Below are positions 48,079 to 60,980 of a stretch of DNA of 64,000 bases, piece by piece; position 1 is the first letter of the stretch; each line of letters opens with the position of its first letter. Source of the DNA: Doryteuthis pealeii (Eukaryota; Mollusca; Cephalopoda; Myopsida; Loliginidae); contig CM042179.1 in NCBI GenBank assembly GCA_023376005.1, forward strand, positions 19,680,419-19,744,418, given 5' to 3'. The notes under the pieces are model-generated. The model saw nothing but the letters and a program-made list of their open reading frames with translations. It was not told the DNA's origin and did no database searches. The translations under genes and the position numbers were made by a program.

Positions 48079-49502
48079 TTAAAAAATTTCAGTGTCCTTA
48101 ATTTGCTTAATTTTATTTATTTTTTCAAGTTGATTTCACTTCTTCTTTTTTTTTTTTTTTTCTTTTTTTTTTTTCTATGAATTATTCAGACTTGTATTCT
48201 CCTCTTTTGCTTCTTTCCTCATCAGCCAATTTCAGCAAATATATTCATTTTCACTGCATATTTGAATCAGTGGATATTCTAGATAATTTTAGATTTGAAG
48301 ATCAGATTCCTGAGGATTTTTCATTTCTTGTTAAAGAGGCAGAACATTTACATTCATTTTATCAGTTCATTCACAAGACAGTAGCAGTACCATTTTTTTT
48401 TTCTTCTCCAGTTCCAGTCCAATGTTATGTAGATGTCTAGACACTATGTTTATACATTGTTTTTATCAAATAATTATATCCAGTATTCCCAACAAAAAAC
48501 AAGGAGATGGTTATCATCATTTTAGGAATGGATTTGGCAAACCAAATTTCAAATCTTTACTTTATGTTTAGAAGCATCACTTGTTGCTACAGAAGAAGAA
48601 ACTAAATTCAAACCAGCTGTACTCCACTTTAAAAAATGACCTTATGTCACATTCTGCCCTTGGCAGAGACATGGATAAATACATAAAAACTTGATACTAA
48701 CCATAATAGGGTTATTGCAAACCTACCCTACATAAGAAGGGTGCCCTAAAATAATTTGTGACTAATGGACATTTTTCCATTGATGAACTATACAATCTCT
48801 TCATAAATGTTGGACTTTTATAATAAAACAAACTAACCCCAGAAATTAGACTTTAAAATTGAAAATCCATAATTAAAGGTGATACCATGAATTTAATATA
48901 TATCCAAACATATATGAGAGAGGTTAGAACATCACCCTCTTTAGAATAAGGTTGAAATGATAAAATGAAGAAGGCTACAGGAATCTGGTACTTATATCTA
49001 AAACTATCTATAATAAAATTCCTACCTATATTGTCTGAATTGATAAATCTTAGGCCCAAAAATGAATCTGCTATTTTATTATAAAACAAGCAAGGATAAG
49101 AATATTAAACAACTCCTGGAATTATAATGATGACGACTCTTACAATATTGTGCAATGATTTATTATATATCTTCCTTTTTTTTATGTACTTGTTTATCTA
49201 GTAGTTTTTCTATTCTACCAATTGAATAATCCTTTACTTTATTCTTTTATTGCTTTAAACCAATGATTAATCCAAAAAATATCATTTCTCTCTATAATTC
49301 TTTTGTTTCCTCTACTTTTTTTCTCTTTTTCCAAACATTTTTATCAGTTCTTTACAATATGCACAAAACCATTTGTAATCTGTGTAGTATATGATCATTG
49401 AATTTTTCTATAAAATCTTAATATTCAGATTTTATCAATTAATTGTATTAAAAAACTTATATAGTATCAAGCTATATAAGTTTATAATAGTAGTAAAAGT
49501 AA
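47112..49502. other. Inner right arm of palindrome 2
   Basis: Mirror of 44713-47111; poly-T at 48039-48076. An 87-codon plus-strand frame at 48177-48440 is not kept open in the left arm. Confidence 0.5.
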
Positions 49503-49765
49503 AGTTAGCAGTGGCCTATTGTCAGTATCAGCCACAGTGAAGGGGTATATTCCCCCCCGCCTACTTTTTTTTCTTTTTTTTTTTTTCCATTAGTGCTAGA
49601 CCAGGTAGATTGTTTTTTGCTGAGGTGAAGTACCACACCTACTATCAGCTCCCAGTTGCTCTACAACATAGATTAGATGATCAAAGATGTACTACTCATG
49701 AACTGATTTAGCAAGGACCCGTATCAAACCTGTAACCTTGAAATTCCTAGGCAGATGCTCTGTGG
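49503..49765 (-). mobile_element. Mirror copy of degraded SINE 44455-44712
   Basis: Minus-strand copy with the same body blocks and a C7/T-rich interruption matching the G6/A-rich one. Confidence 0.8.
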
Positions 49766-51894
49766 ACTTTGAAATGTTTCAAAGTAATAATTTGATTAGT
49801 TAAAATTCTACTTTATATTTAAAATGTAAGAAATATTTTCTTTTTTCTACTGTTAACATAGAGAAAGATTTTTTTTTAATAAATTTTCATTGGCCATAAA
49901 GCACCAGCTTTGATTTTGTAATCAGTTTGAAAATCTATTGCAATGTATCTGAATTTTTTTTTAAAACTAAATAACCCTAGAATTCTGAGAAAAATAAGCA
50001 TAAGAAACAATTACTAAATATGTCTAAAGTTCATACATTTGTATTGGTAGCATTTTCTCATTTAAAATTACTCTTACAAAAATAAATGAAATTAAATCTT
50101 TTAAATTCAAATAGTAAAAAAGATATAGTCTTCCCTTGATCTTAGTTGTCCCTTAAGAGTAGCTCTTAAGACTTGAGTATTTACTACCAATGTTTGCACT
50201 CTTGCACTACTTTTGTTTTTTTGGTTTTTTCTATCCCCATTTTTATAGGACAGAAATTTCTGTCCTGTCACAATTAAGTTATCAATCAGGTGAGTTGTAT
50301 AGCTTTACTGTTTTGAAAAAAGATCTTAAAATGACATATTGGCTCAGAGCTGGAAAATCACTTCAGTCACCAGCATAAATGAACATTGTAACTTGCATGT
50401 TAGGTGCATTTCTTTTCTTTTTTTCTTCATACATGTATATGAATATTATATTTTCTCTCTCTCTTTTTACTTTACCAAAGGCACCCTATCAAAATGATAC
50501 ATTATCCCCACCCACAAAAAAAATGTTGACATTCATCTTAAAATTCAAGATTAGCAAAAAGGGATTTTGTAAAACTTCAATACAGAATTCAATATTTTAC
50601 CTAATTTTATTGATAATCTATTTGAGTTTAAATACTTTAAATCTGCAGAGCATTTTTACAGAATTCAATATTTTATATTCTAAATTCATCTTATAGATGA
50701 TGATAGTTTTATAATTTAAATTGTTTCTCTTTCAACAAAAATGTTAAGTATTTTTGTGAACATTTAATTATATTGTGAAATATTTATTTAAATAACTGTC
50801 AGCATTTTTTAAATGTCTTTATATATTTTGTATGATATCATTTTAAGACCATTAGCCATGCAATGTTTGCACTTTTACACTGCTTTTATATATAAAGTTA
50901 ATTTCATTATTAATATTAATTTGTGTATTCATAGATGTTTGCTAAATTAATTAATGCAAAAATTATAAAACAAACCTTTTTGTTAAAAAAATTGTTTCTA
51001 TGGAAGAATGTTTAACAAATGATGTTTTAAATATATATAAACTGTATCAGCCAAACTGTTTTTTTTTTTGGGGGGGGGGGCTTCTTTTTTTTTCTTTTTT
51101 TTTTTTTTTTTTTCCACAAAGCTAAAAGGCTGTCAAAAGATCCCAAATCTTTTTTCAATTGAATTTTATCCTCTACTACTGATAAAGAAATGTGGATCTT
51201 TTACAATGTTTGTAAATTAAAGTGTCTTTAGTTAATTTTGTGTGCAAGACAAATTTACAGTAGACAAAAATATCAAGTTATGACTTAATGAATTGTGTGT
51301 ATGTAATATAATTTACAAGTAAAATGAAAATGGGACAGAATTGTAATAGTTAAATCCATACCTCACTGAAATTGTTAAAACAAAATCTGATTTTCTTTTT
51401 TTCTTTTTTGGTCTTTTCTCCAATTTGTTGAATGATTGCAATTTTTAGATATTAATCATTTGTAATATGAATGAAATTCTTAATCAATTGTAATACAAAT
51501 GAATTAAATATTTGGTCTTTACCTATAAATAGCAAAAAAAAACAACCCTCTAGGTGGCATAAAAATAAATTTTGAAAAATATTGCCCAAGGTGTGTAGGG
51601 GTTAAAAATTCAATGTAAAACAAAATTTTATTCAGTTCAGTTCTGTAGAAAAATAAATTCTTTAAAAATTCTCACTTTTCTCTTCCAACTCTTAAACTAA
51701 AAACTTGTTGTGCCACAAATCCACAGAAGAACTCCACATACAAATAGAAAAATATCCTTCCTTTTTATTTAATAAATAAAACACTGAATAAGCAGGTAGG
51801 AAAGAAAAATAAACTCACAACTCACTTAGAATATTTTTAATTTTTCCAAAGTTAAAAAAAAAAGTGTTACCTGAAATAAAATTCAGCAATTTAA
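49766..51894. other. Mirror of 42334-44454, no gene
   Basis: T/G tracts at 51060-51115 mirror the A/C tract at 43125-43182. Nothing additional. Confidence 0.5.
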
Positions 51895-51990
51895 AAAATA
51901 AAATACATTGAGCAAAATTCTAAATTAATATTCTTAATTTGGACAATTAAGAATATTAATTTAGAATTTTTGCTCAATGTATTTTATTTT
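51895..51990. repeat. Mirror copy of hairpin 42239-42333
   Basis: Same near-perfect hairpin in reverse complement. Confidence 0.85.
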
Positions 51991-52472
51991 TATTATTATT
52001 TATGTGAACTAAATTGTTTTGGTTTTTTTTTTTTTTGTTTCTTTTACAAAAATTTTTTTTTCCATCCATAGTAATTTTTTAAAGTCAATTCCGGGTTTAC
52101 ATTGTTCAGATACACTGGGGGTCCATGCATTTTGGGTTCTAGTTTGACTAAGTTAGTAAATACAAACAAATAGGGACCAAATGCAATGAAAACTATATTC
52201 ATTTACAGTGGATATTGATTATTGCAAACTTCATTTAAAAAAAAATATTTTATAAAAGTATTAGGAAATACATAATAATTTCCCAATATTTTTTCTTCCA
52301 GGATTAGCTTTTATTAATTAATATTGAATATTTAAAAAAAGATTAAAAGAGTAAAAATTAAATAAATCCTTCAATAAATCTAAAAGGAATTAAAGAATAG
52401 ATAAATAACATTAATTCCCATCACTATAACATTTTTTTTTAATTACTTACTTACTTAAAAAGTATTAAAATC

Positions 52473-52517
<45 letters not shown>

Positions 52518-52665
52518 AACTAATGACATGTGCAAAACTACACCAGTTATATATTACATTTGAATACAAAAAAGAAATCTCCAAATTTAAGGTTGGAAAA
52601 GTTTAAGTGACTATTCTTGTTTGTAAATAATTTTCTAGTAAAACTAAACATTAGATACCTTTTTA

Positions 52666-52672
<7 letters not shown>

Positions 52673-52732
<60 letters not shown>
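52673..52732. repeat. AT microsatellite, about 29 units
   Basis: Uninterrupted AT run; its partner in the left arm is shorter and has an interruption. Confidence 0.9.
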
Positions 52733-52733
<1 letters not shown>

Positions 52734-52735
<2 letters not shown>

Positions 52736-53105
52736 GAGAATAAGTGCTTAATTGGAGTCGTACCTAATTTTGAAAATTAATTAATTAATAATGAATTAGG
52801 CGGGAATACCTATTAAATGTATGGCTAAACAAATCGAGAAAAATCAATCTCTGTATGTACATTTCGGCCTATTAGGCCTCATCAGCAGAGCTATAGATCG
52901 GAAGACCGCCCTGTGCGTGATTTGAAACCGGACTGCCAAGCTGACAGGCCGATCTCATAACTCCTACACTAAACGAACTTCTTAGATTTTTATGATTTGT
53001 TTAGAGTAGGTTAATATTCCTCTTCTAGTGACTTTTATTACACGACGATATGATAAGTTGTAAACAAGGTTTGTTTAGAATGGCTTTTTGCCGAAAACCT
53101 TGTTT

Positions 53106-53110
<5 letters not shown>
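52734..53110 (-). mobile_element. Mirror copy of tRNA-Asp/hammerhead element
   Basis: Complete minus-strand copy of 41167-41540. The tRNA-like part and ribozyme are identical; the spacer differs by a few bases. Confidence 0.7.
52849..52890 (-). ncRNA. Mirror copy of the 42-nt hammerhead ribozyme
   Basis: CAGAG/CTCTG stem I at 52886-52890 and 52849-52853, CTGATGA as complement of 52879-52885; identical to 41383-41424. Confidence 0.88.
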
Positions 53111-53149
<39 letters not shown>

Positions 53150-53423
53150 CAAAGTGAAAAAAAATTATACATAAATCAATGATACCAGGAATGTATTTAT
53201 TGAAACTTATTTTAGAAAACATTGTGGACCATTGTTTGTCACATACTTACTTCTTATATATATATATATAACCCAGCATTGTTCATTATTTTATGTAGTA
53301 ATTATATTGACTATAAATTGAATACTCTCATTGATAAACTTGCTTAATTCCTGAAGTCTCTCTGAAGTAAGCAGTAACATAGTTTCAATTACAGACAAAT
53401 AGAGCCTGAATCTCAATTATTAG

Positions 53424-53756
53424 TAGATTTGAAATAAAATAAAATTTTCAAATTTATTTAATAGATTTGAAATAAAATAAATTTTCAAATTTATTAATAG
53501 ATTTGAAAATAAAATAAATTTCAATTTATTAATGATTTGAATAAAATAAATTTTCAAATTTATTAATAGATTTGAAATAAATAAATTTTCAAATTTATTA
53601 ATAGATTTGAAATAAAATAAAATTTTCAAATTTATTAATAGATTTGAAATAAAATAAATTTTTCAAATTTATTAATAGATTTGAAATAAAATAAAATTTT
53701 CAATTTATTAATAGATTTGAATAAAATAAATTTTCAAATTTATTATAGATTTGAAA
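53424..53756. repeat. 36-bp AT-rich minisatellite, about 9 units
   Basis: Mirror of 40626-40880 with two more units. Confidence 0.85.
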
Positions 53757-56092
53757 TAGATGCTAAAATTTATCAGCTAGCATAATTTGATATCTTGATT
53801 TTTTATTTTTATTTTTTTTTAAATTTTTAATTCAATTTATATTATAACAAGAAAAACATTATAATCAGGTCAGACTAAATCATAGCAGTCATGCTCCTTT
53901 CCACAACTTAAAACCAGAAATTTTAGTCAGAATTTCACTTTATTTGAAATCAATCTAATTTCAAGATGATCAATATCTGATGTAAATAAAATAATGATGG
54001 GGGGGGGGGTGATTCAGTTCAGTCTTTGTATATTTATTTGATATATTTTATGAATATAGCCAAAAAACATTAAAGCAAACATTTTTTTCCTCACTTTCTT
54101 GAGTTGCATGTCTCACCCTCTACCTAATTCCTTTCTGGTGATTTTTCTTAGACTAAGAATTGGTTTTGTCCACCTCCTTTCTCTTTCTAGTTAATCCAGA
54201 ATTCTTCATTTCAACAATGCCATCATTCAAAGTCACCATTTTTTAATATCAAACTTTATCTTTACATACACATTAAATACTATATTACAAATGTTTAATA
54301 TAGAGAGAGAAAAGTTTAAAAGAAAAAAAAGTATTTCTTTGACTAGAAAAATGTATGAAATATGAAGAAAATGGGGTGTGAAAAATTTTGATGACCTGAA
54401 GGTGGGTATCCAAGAGTAAATTGGAACATTTTTTTTATTATTATTGAAATTGCATAGGTTAATCTCTTCCTATCAAACTTACTCTTTATTTTATATTAAT
54501 GTTTAAAAATCAGACCTTATAAGACTTGTCCAAAGAATGTCTTTAACCAGATCACCATTGTAGCCATAGCAAACAACATGAGTTTCCCTCTATTCTATAC
54601 TAGGAGTGGTGGTGGGAGGTGCATATTGTCTTTATTAATGGTTAGGAATTGATCACATACAATTCAATCTACCAATGAAATCACAAACTGAACTGATCAA
54701 ACAAAATGGGAGAAAGTGTAGTATAAATAGATTTTCTAAGCCTGTGAGTAAAAAGTTCTGTACCAAATCTACAGGAAAAAAGTTTCCTTCTATTATGTAA
54801 CTCTTTGGATCTGCAAAAAAATCTGGTCATAATGAAGATCAGATATGAATAACTGAATGCAGCATTTCAAAACATCTGTTTCAATCTATTAGTTTGTCTA
54901 ATCCATTTAGTTAACTTTATTTGAGTATTATCTACTCTATAAACAGGAGATGCATATTCTCCACAATGCACAATTAGTGTAAGTCAAAACTTTAATCCTT
55001 CTATTTAAAAGACCACTTTCAAATCCAAGTCTAAACCCACACCTGTCAATTTTTTTAAATTCAACAATGTAAGTAGATCTGTTTGTCTGACTGAACAGCA
55101 CCTAAACATAAACTTGTAAAATTGTCACAGTTAATCTTCGTCTTCACCATCTTCTGTAGCACACTGCTCTCTTTGTGCTATCATTGGTATTGCTTAATTT
55201 AAGTTTCATGCAGTAAGAGTATTGTTTAATTTTCTGTACTCTTACACAAGAGAGTTCCATGATGAGAGTTTAGAATAAAAGCAGTCATGCCAAATAAACT
55301 TTGGAATCTCAATTTCAAACATTTACATTCACTTGCAATAAAGCATTTGTGGCACAGATGAACAAAAGTTTAACATCCTCAAAGTATAATTCATATATTA
55401 GATAATCCAACCTCAGTAACATGTTAGTGAATATTTCCAGTTTTTGGGATTAGACCTTCAAAGTTACTTCATGTACTTGAGACAATACAAACTGTTAAGC
55501 TTTCAACTATGGTATACTATGGTCATTACTTTTTCTCCACCTTTTTCTACAAAACAGATGCAATTTTTGTGTCTTGTATTTTGGTGATTTTGTTCTTTTC
55601 TTTTTCAATATTTGTCTACATTATGGGGATATTTGGATCCTGTTTTACTGAGCTGCTCCTTGTTGAATATGGTATTGCTGGAGCTTTTTTGTGTGAAGGA
55701 GAAGTCTTCTTCAATGTAATTATGTTCGCAGCAAGCAGCTACAATACTCTTTGGATAAAAAGACCAACAATGGAGACATCAACCACAATCAGCAGGTGCT
55801 TTTTTCCATCTTCAGGAGTACGTTGTGAAGGCAAAGATATGGAAACATTGGATTCTATTTCTGTCCGGTTAAAAAATGTAATTCTCTCCTTTTGATTATA
55901 TATGCACTAATATGTGGATTTGTATGTCAGGAGTAAGAGTTAACTTATGTGCGAGGTTTGCTGTGTGTGTGTGTGTGTGTGTATAAGGTAGGTTTGGGTG
56001 AATGAGTACATGTATATGAGAAAGTTTACAAGTCTATATAATTATATACATGCTTGTTTAATAGTATTTATGATTGTGTGTACAACTGTGCC

Positions 56093-56151
<59 letters not shown>

Positions 56152-59100
56152 GGTGTGTGTGTGTGAATGTTTTTGCCTACCACACTAACTTAATGAACAA
56201 CATATTTATTGTTCCTTACATTATTCCACTATTTCAGCCAATTTCATAATTCCATCCTTTAAATAGAACTTCAAAATCTTTTTTCTTCAGCAAAGAACTG
56301 TTCTGCTTCTTGCTGTCTTCCAGGATTTAACTTCTTCCATTATGAGAATTCTTTAAAGACTAAAATGATAATTAAACAGTATGATTATCTACTTAGAAAG
56401 TTTCCATTTATCAGTTACACTAAGTGTAACAATTTTTGGTTGGTCTCCCAAGAAATTAAAGATTATTTCATTAAGATAATTTTGTAAAGACCAGAATAAA
56501 TTATAAAGTACAATATCTAATGGATAATACTGATTAATAAAACCTGTAACATTTTTTCTTGCTCAGTACTTGGTCAATCTATTATATATACAAAATCTCT
56601 TTAGGGTAAAAATCAGTGTTGTTTGATGGTTCATTTTATTTCCCCCACTATTGAACATTCAACAATCTGTAAAGTATCTACTGTTCATCAGCTGTGACAA
56701 TTTCTTTCAAAAATGGAAAATTCAAATTTGTGCTCTTCTTCTCTCCTTAGTGGAGTCACACACCAAAGCTGGTGAAATGAGGTTTTCTTTCTTTCTTTTT
56801 ATTCTCTTTTGCATTAAAATTGGTTGTGCGTGTTTATATGATTATGTATTTTCTCTTATATAAAATGGCATGTAACTTGCAACATTTTCAATATATTTTA
56901 ATTCATCTCTAGATTATTTATAAACCAATGCAAAGTAAATGGTATATAAATAGTTGTTGGCTCTAAGTATGAACAATACTTGAGACAAAAAAAATTTAAA
57001 AAATTGAATGTAAATACATTTACTGTCAATCTTTGTACAAAGAAATATTGAACAAAATTGTAAAAACTTGTTTATGAACACAAATTATTGAACTTATTAT
57101 AAAATGTTTACCTGTTAACAAAAAAAATATGCATTAGAAAAATTTTACATGAAAAACATTAATTTTAAGGTAAACAAAATTAGGGGATTTAATTTAAGAG
57201 TGTATACTTATTTAATAAAGGACATTTCTTTTCTTTTTTCTTCAAAGAAAATTTTCTTTTTTAAATTGGTGCAGAAACAACTAATGAATAATGAACAAGT
57301 TACAAACAGTGCTAGAAAGTAAATGAAGGTCTATGAAAATAGGACGGGGTGTGTTACAGCAGAGTATACCTATCTATTTTTATGGGTAGAGGTTGGTATG
57401 TGGTAAATTTGAGTTTTGGCTTTTGGAACTTTCTATTGTTTATAAAAAAGTTTGATGTGGAAAACCTATAAATAAAATCTCTATCTATCTATAACACTAA
57501 CATTTAGTTTTCACTAGTTTGATTTGAAAAAAGACACATTTCATTATATAATATGCATTTATTTTAAGTTTTTTAAAATTTGCTTACATTACTAGTTAAA
57601 AAATAACCTTTTCATTTTTTATTTTTTATTTAAGGAAGTTGAATGATCAAATTAAGGCATTAGAATTGGAAATAATCAAAGCTCATACAATGATAGAGGT
57701 ACCAACAGAATAAAAATATTCACATTGAAAATAATTTGGTTATATTGAGCATTAATGATGAAGTTGATCTCCTACTGAAGCCAATGATTGATTTTGAACA
57801 AGCACTGCTCCCAATTAGACAGACAATTAAAAGTTTTAGAATAAATTAAGCAAAAGAGTGTATAATGTTCCTTCAGGATAGATAACTGCATGTTTCTTGA
57901 TTGAGTAGACATATTTATAATTTGTCTGTATTCCTGTGATATTCTACTTTCAGATTATGATTATCTGGACCTAATGTTATTTTCCTTAATAAATCTATAA
58001 TTCCACTGGAAGACTGAAAAAAGTAGAGTAATATGTTCTTTGTTAAGAAAGATTAAATTCTGAGAAGGTAAAATTATGAATTTGCCTGAAAGATAGAAGA
58101 ATACAAGGAACAAAATAAAATTGTTCAGTAGAGTTAATATTTAAAAAAAACTTTATAAACTGAAACATTTTGGCCAATTCAATTTGTTATATGAGAAAAG
58201 GAGACAATATGGAAAATCAAATTGACATATCATAAAAAGCTATCCTTATAGCAAAAATATGCCAATTATGATTTTCTGGTCATTTCCTTTCTCATATATA
58301 TGCACTCATATGTAGGGCAGATTGATTTGTCACTTTCTTTTAGAAAATCAAAACTTTGGTGAAAGATAGGGTTGGTTTCATAAGAACTGACATCAGAAAT
58401 TAGAATCCTAACTTTTAAAAAATAATTGAGCATTTTAGTTCTAAAGATCATCCACAAAAATATTACAGAAATACCTCATTTCCGCAGGATTTTTCTGACA
58501 AACTGACTTCAAAATTTCGCTATTTCAATAATAAATTCAGATAAAATTGACAGACATAATGAATGAAATTTTAAATTCAATGTTTAAAATTTGCATTGTT
58601 CATTGAAACATCACACTAAAATCTACTGCACTATATAAAATCACAATAGAAGTAAATTGTTGATTGTAATTTCACTTGAATAAATGCAGTTTTATTTAGT
58701 GGTACAATGATTGATTATAATGTGCTTAGCTTTCCTGTTTGTACAAAGCTTCAGTTGTTAATTTTATGTCTCTTTCCATACCTTGTGATTTGGTCTGGTA
58801 AATTGGAAATTTCAATTCTGTTCCATTCATTAGAGATTCTAGGATCTTATCTGTTAAAACCTGCCAAGTGTAGGTTTGCAAAATCAATTTTGTGAAAATT
58901 ACCCTCACTTGATTATATGATTTTGTGATGTATTTGAATGAAATCTAAATTATTCTTGTAAAATTGACATAACTGATTAAGTATGAATTAATATGTTTAC
59001 TTACCTAATGGACAAAAATCTTTTTTATGGCCTCTTCTCCACCTCAATTCATTTAACATTGACACACAGGAATATTTTCCAGAAGCAAAGCAAAAACATT

Positions 59101-60966
59101 TGTACTATGTATTTCATTTGACTTGTTTTATTCTTTCGATCATATTGAAGATTATAATTGTTGGTTATAGAATGTTTTTGAACGACTGCATACACAGTGA
59201 ATTATGAATTAGATAATGGTGCGTAATATGGTCAGTTTTAGTGACTAAGTCACTTCTGGTCCATAACACATTAACCTGATGGCTAAATTCAGAGGTCCCA
59301 ATCTCCATGAAACAAATCTAGGGGTTCACTTTCTTTCAAGAAATGTCTACAGCATATTCAAGAAGTAATCATTGGTCACCCACTTAGATCATCCATTGCC
59401 TCTGCAGGGAGATAAAAAATTATCCAGAGAGCCACTGATAAGTTCAAATGTTTACCTGGGGCAAATCATAATAATTATTTCCACAAATTCTTCCCTAAGA
59501 GACCAGTGAAAATAGTTAGGGCTTCTTTAGTTTCATCAATTGTTTTAAAGATGGTTCTAAATGGAAGTTCATTTTGATGAAATGAAAAGCAAATGGTATG
59601 TCCTTCTTTGAGTTTTTCTCTCCAGAGATGGTAACCATATCCTGCTTCAAAACCCTGGTATTGTTCACCCCCAAAACTGCCTTAACAGTATTCCCACTGC
59701 TGTACTCTTGAGACCAGCCATATCATCCTCTGTTAGATGAACACTAGTTGCACTAAGTTGGGTATAACTCCTGTGGTGAGATATTTACTTGAAATGTCAA
59801 ATCTCTCTTGTGAATGTTAAGTGATGCTCTGGTCCCTTTTTAAAATCATTTTTTTGTTCACCATTTTCTTCTGTATTGCCAAAGTGGAACACTTATCTAC
59901 TCTGTATCAAATCTAATGCAGATGAGATTGTCATAATCATGAATATGCTTCTGATGGCTGGTTACTTACTATTGCCTTTATTATTCTAGATTTATCTAGA
60001 AGATATGTTTTTAAATCAAATTCTTGATCAAGAACTCCATATCCTGCAGATCTAAATAGGAAAGGCATTAGCAAGGCAAGCCCCAATGTTTGAAGGAACA
60101 TCACCATTATTAATAAGTTCCATAGAAATCTAGAGACTTTAAAAGACTGTAAGGTCCATAGACTTTCTCCCTTAGGTTCAAAAGTACATCCATTGTTTCT
60201 TCATTGGGGAACATGTCTGTTCTTCCTTCTTATGTTTTTTGGCTTTCTTTGTTTCCTCTCTCATAATCTTTTAAAATATTCCCTCTCTTCAATGGAAGCC
60301 TTGCAAATTTTCAAAATTGCATGCATTTAATAACAGACCTAATATATATGACAAATACTTAAGGAAAATGTCACAAACTATCTATTACCCAGAATAGATT
60401 ATTGGATGGTAAATTTATAGTTTTTCCGATTAATTAAATTTTTGTAAAATTTGGGATATGAATGAGTTGAAATTTTTAAACAAAAAAACAAGTTATAGAA
60501 TTAAGATTACCCTTCTTGTTAGGAGCAGACAAGTGCAAACTATCCGTTTGGCCAATTTTCTTTGTTATATTTTACAGCAAAAGTCATTCAGATCTTAGAG
60601 ATGGTTCGTACGAACAACATGAAGAATACAATAATTTCGTCCCAATCTTTCTCAATTCTTTCTCAACTTGCATGCAGTAAGAGATTTTCTTGTTAATCTA
60701 TCCTGGCCCTCTTGAAAACAAAAATATATGCCACCTTCGCCGATCTATGCAACAGAAGGAAATTGTGGGTTATTCACTGCCTTTATCAAACTACTATTTT
60801 TCCTTTTGCAACAATTTTAAAAAAATTCTCAATTTTTCAAGTGGGGATGAGGTATTTTTTAAGGAAATAACTAAACGGGATAACTTGGATTTCTGTTTAG
60901 AAAATATAAATATTTTACAAAAATACTTTTGTGTATTTAAAATACCAAACACTTAATTTGTATTTA
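53757..60966. other. Outer right arm of palindrome 2
   Basis: Mirror of 33485-40625. It holds the hydrophobic frame at 55509-55895 and the microsatellites at 55964-56165 already described. Nothing else recognised. Confidence 0.55.
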
Positions 60967-60979
60967 TCCTCTCATCTTT

Positions 60980-60980
60980 N
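60980..60980. other. Single N at palindrome/satellite junction
   Basis: One ambiguous base 14 bases after palindrome 2 ends and directly before the first satellite unit. Confidence 0.9.

Larger units (their letters stand above)
33485..60966. repeat. Giant palindrome 2 (inverted repeat, two 13.7-kb arms)
   Basis: Bases from 33485 recur in reverse complement back from 60966. Anchors: the 33485-33640 block (including 'taaacagaatccaag') against 60840-60966, the hammerhead at 41383-41424 against 52849-52890, and 46960-46975 against 47240-47255. The turnaround is near 47112, around AGTATAGTAT, with practically no loop; pairing is weak for about 150 bp on either side. Arms differ by many one-base indels, by microsatellite length, and by 7 versus 9 units of a 36-bp minisatellite. 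The right arm ends 14 bases before the single N at 60980. Confidence 0.95.

Noticed and set aside
55509..55895. 128-codon frame as a membrane-protein gene
   Set aside because: The left arm keeps only part of it in frame, there is no splice or family evidence, and the hydrophobicity follows from T-richness; kept only as a low-confidence feature.
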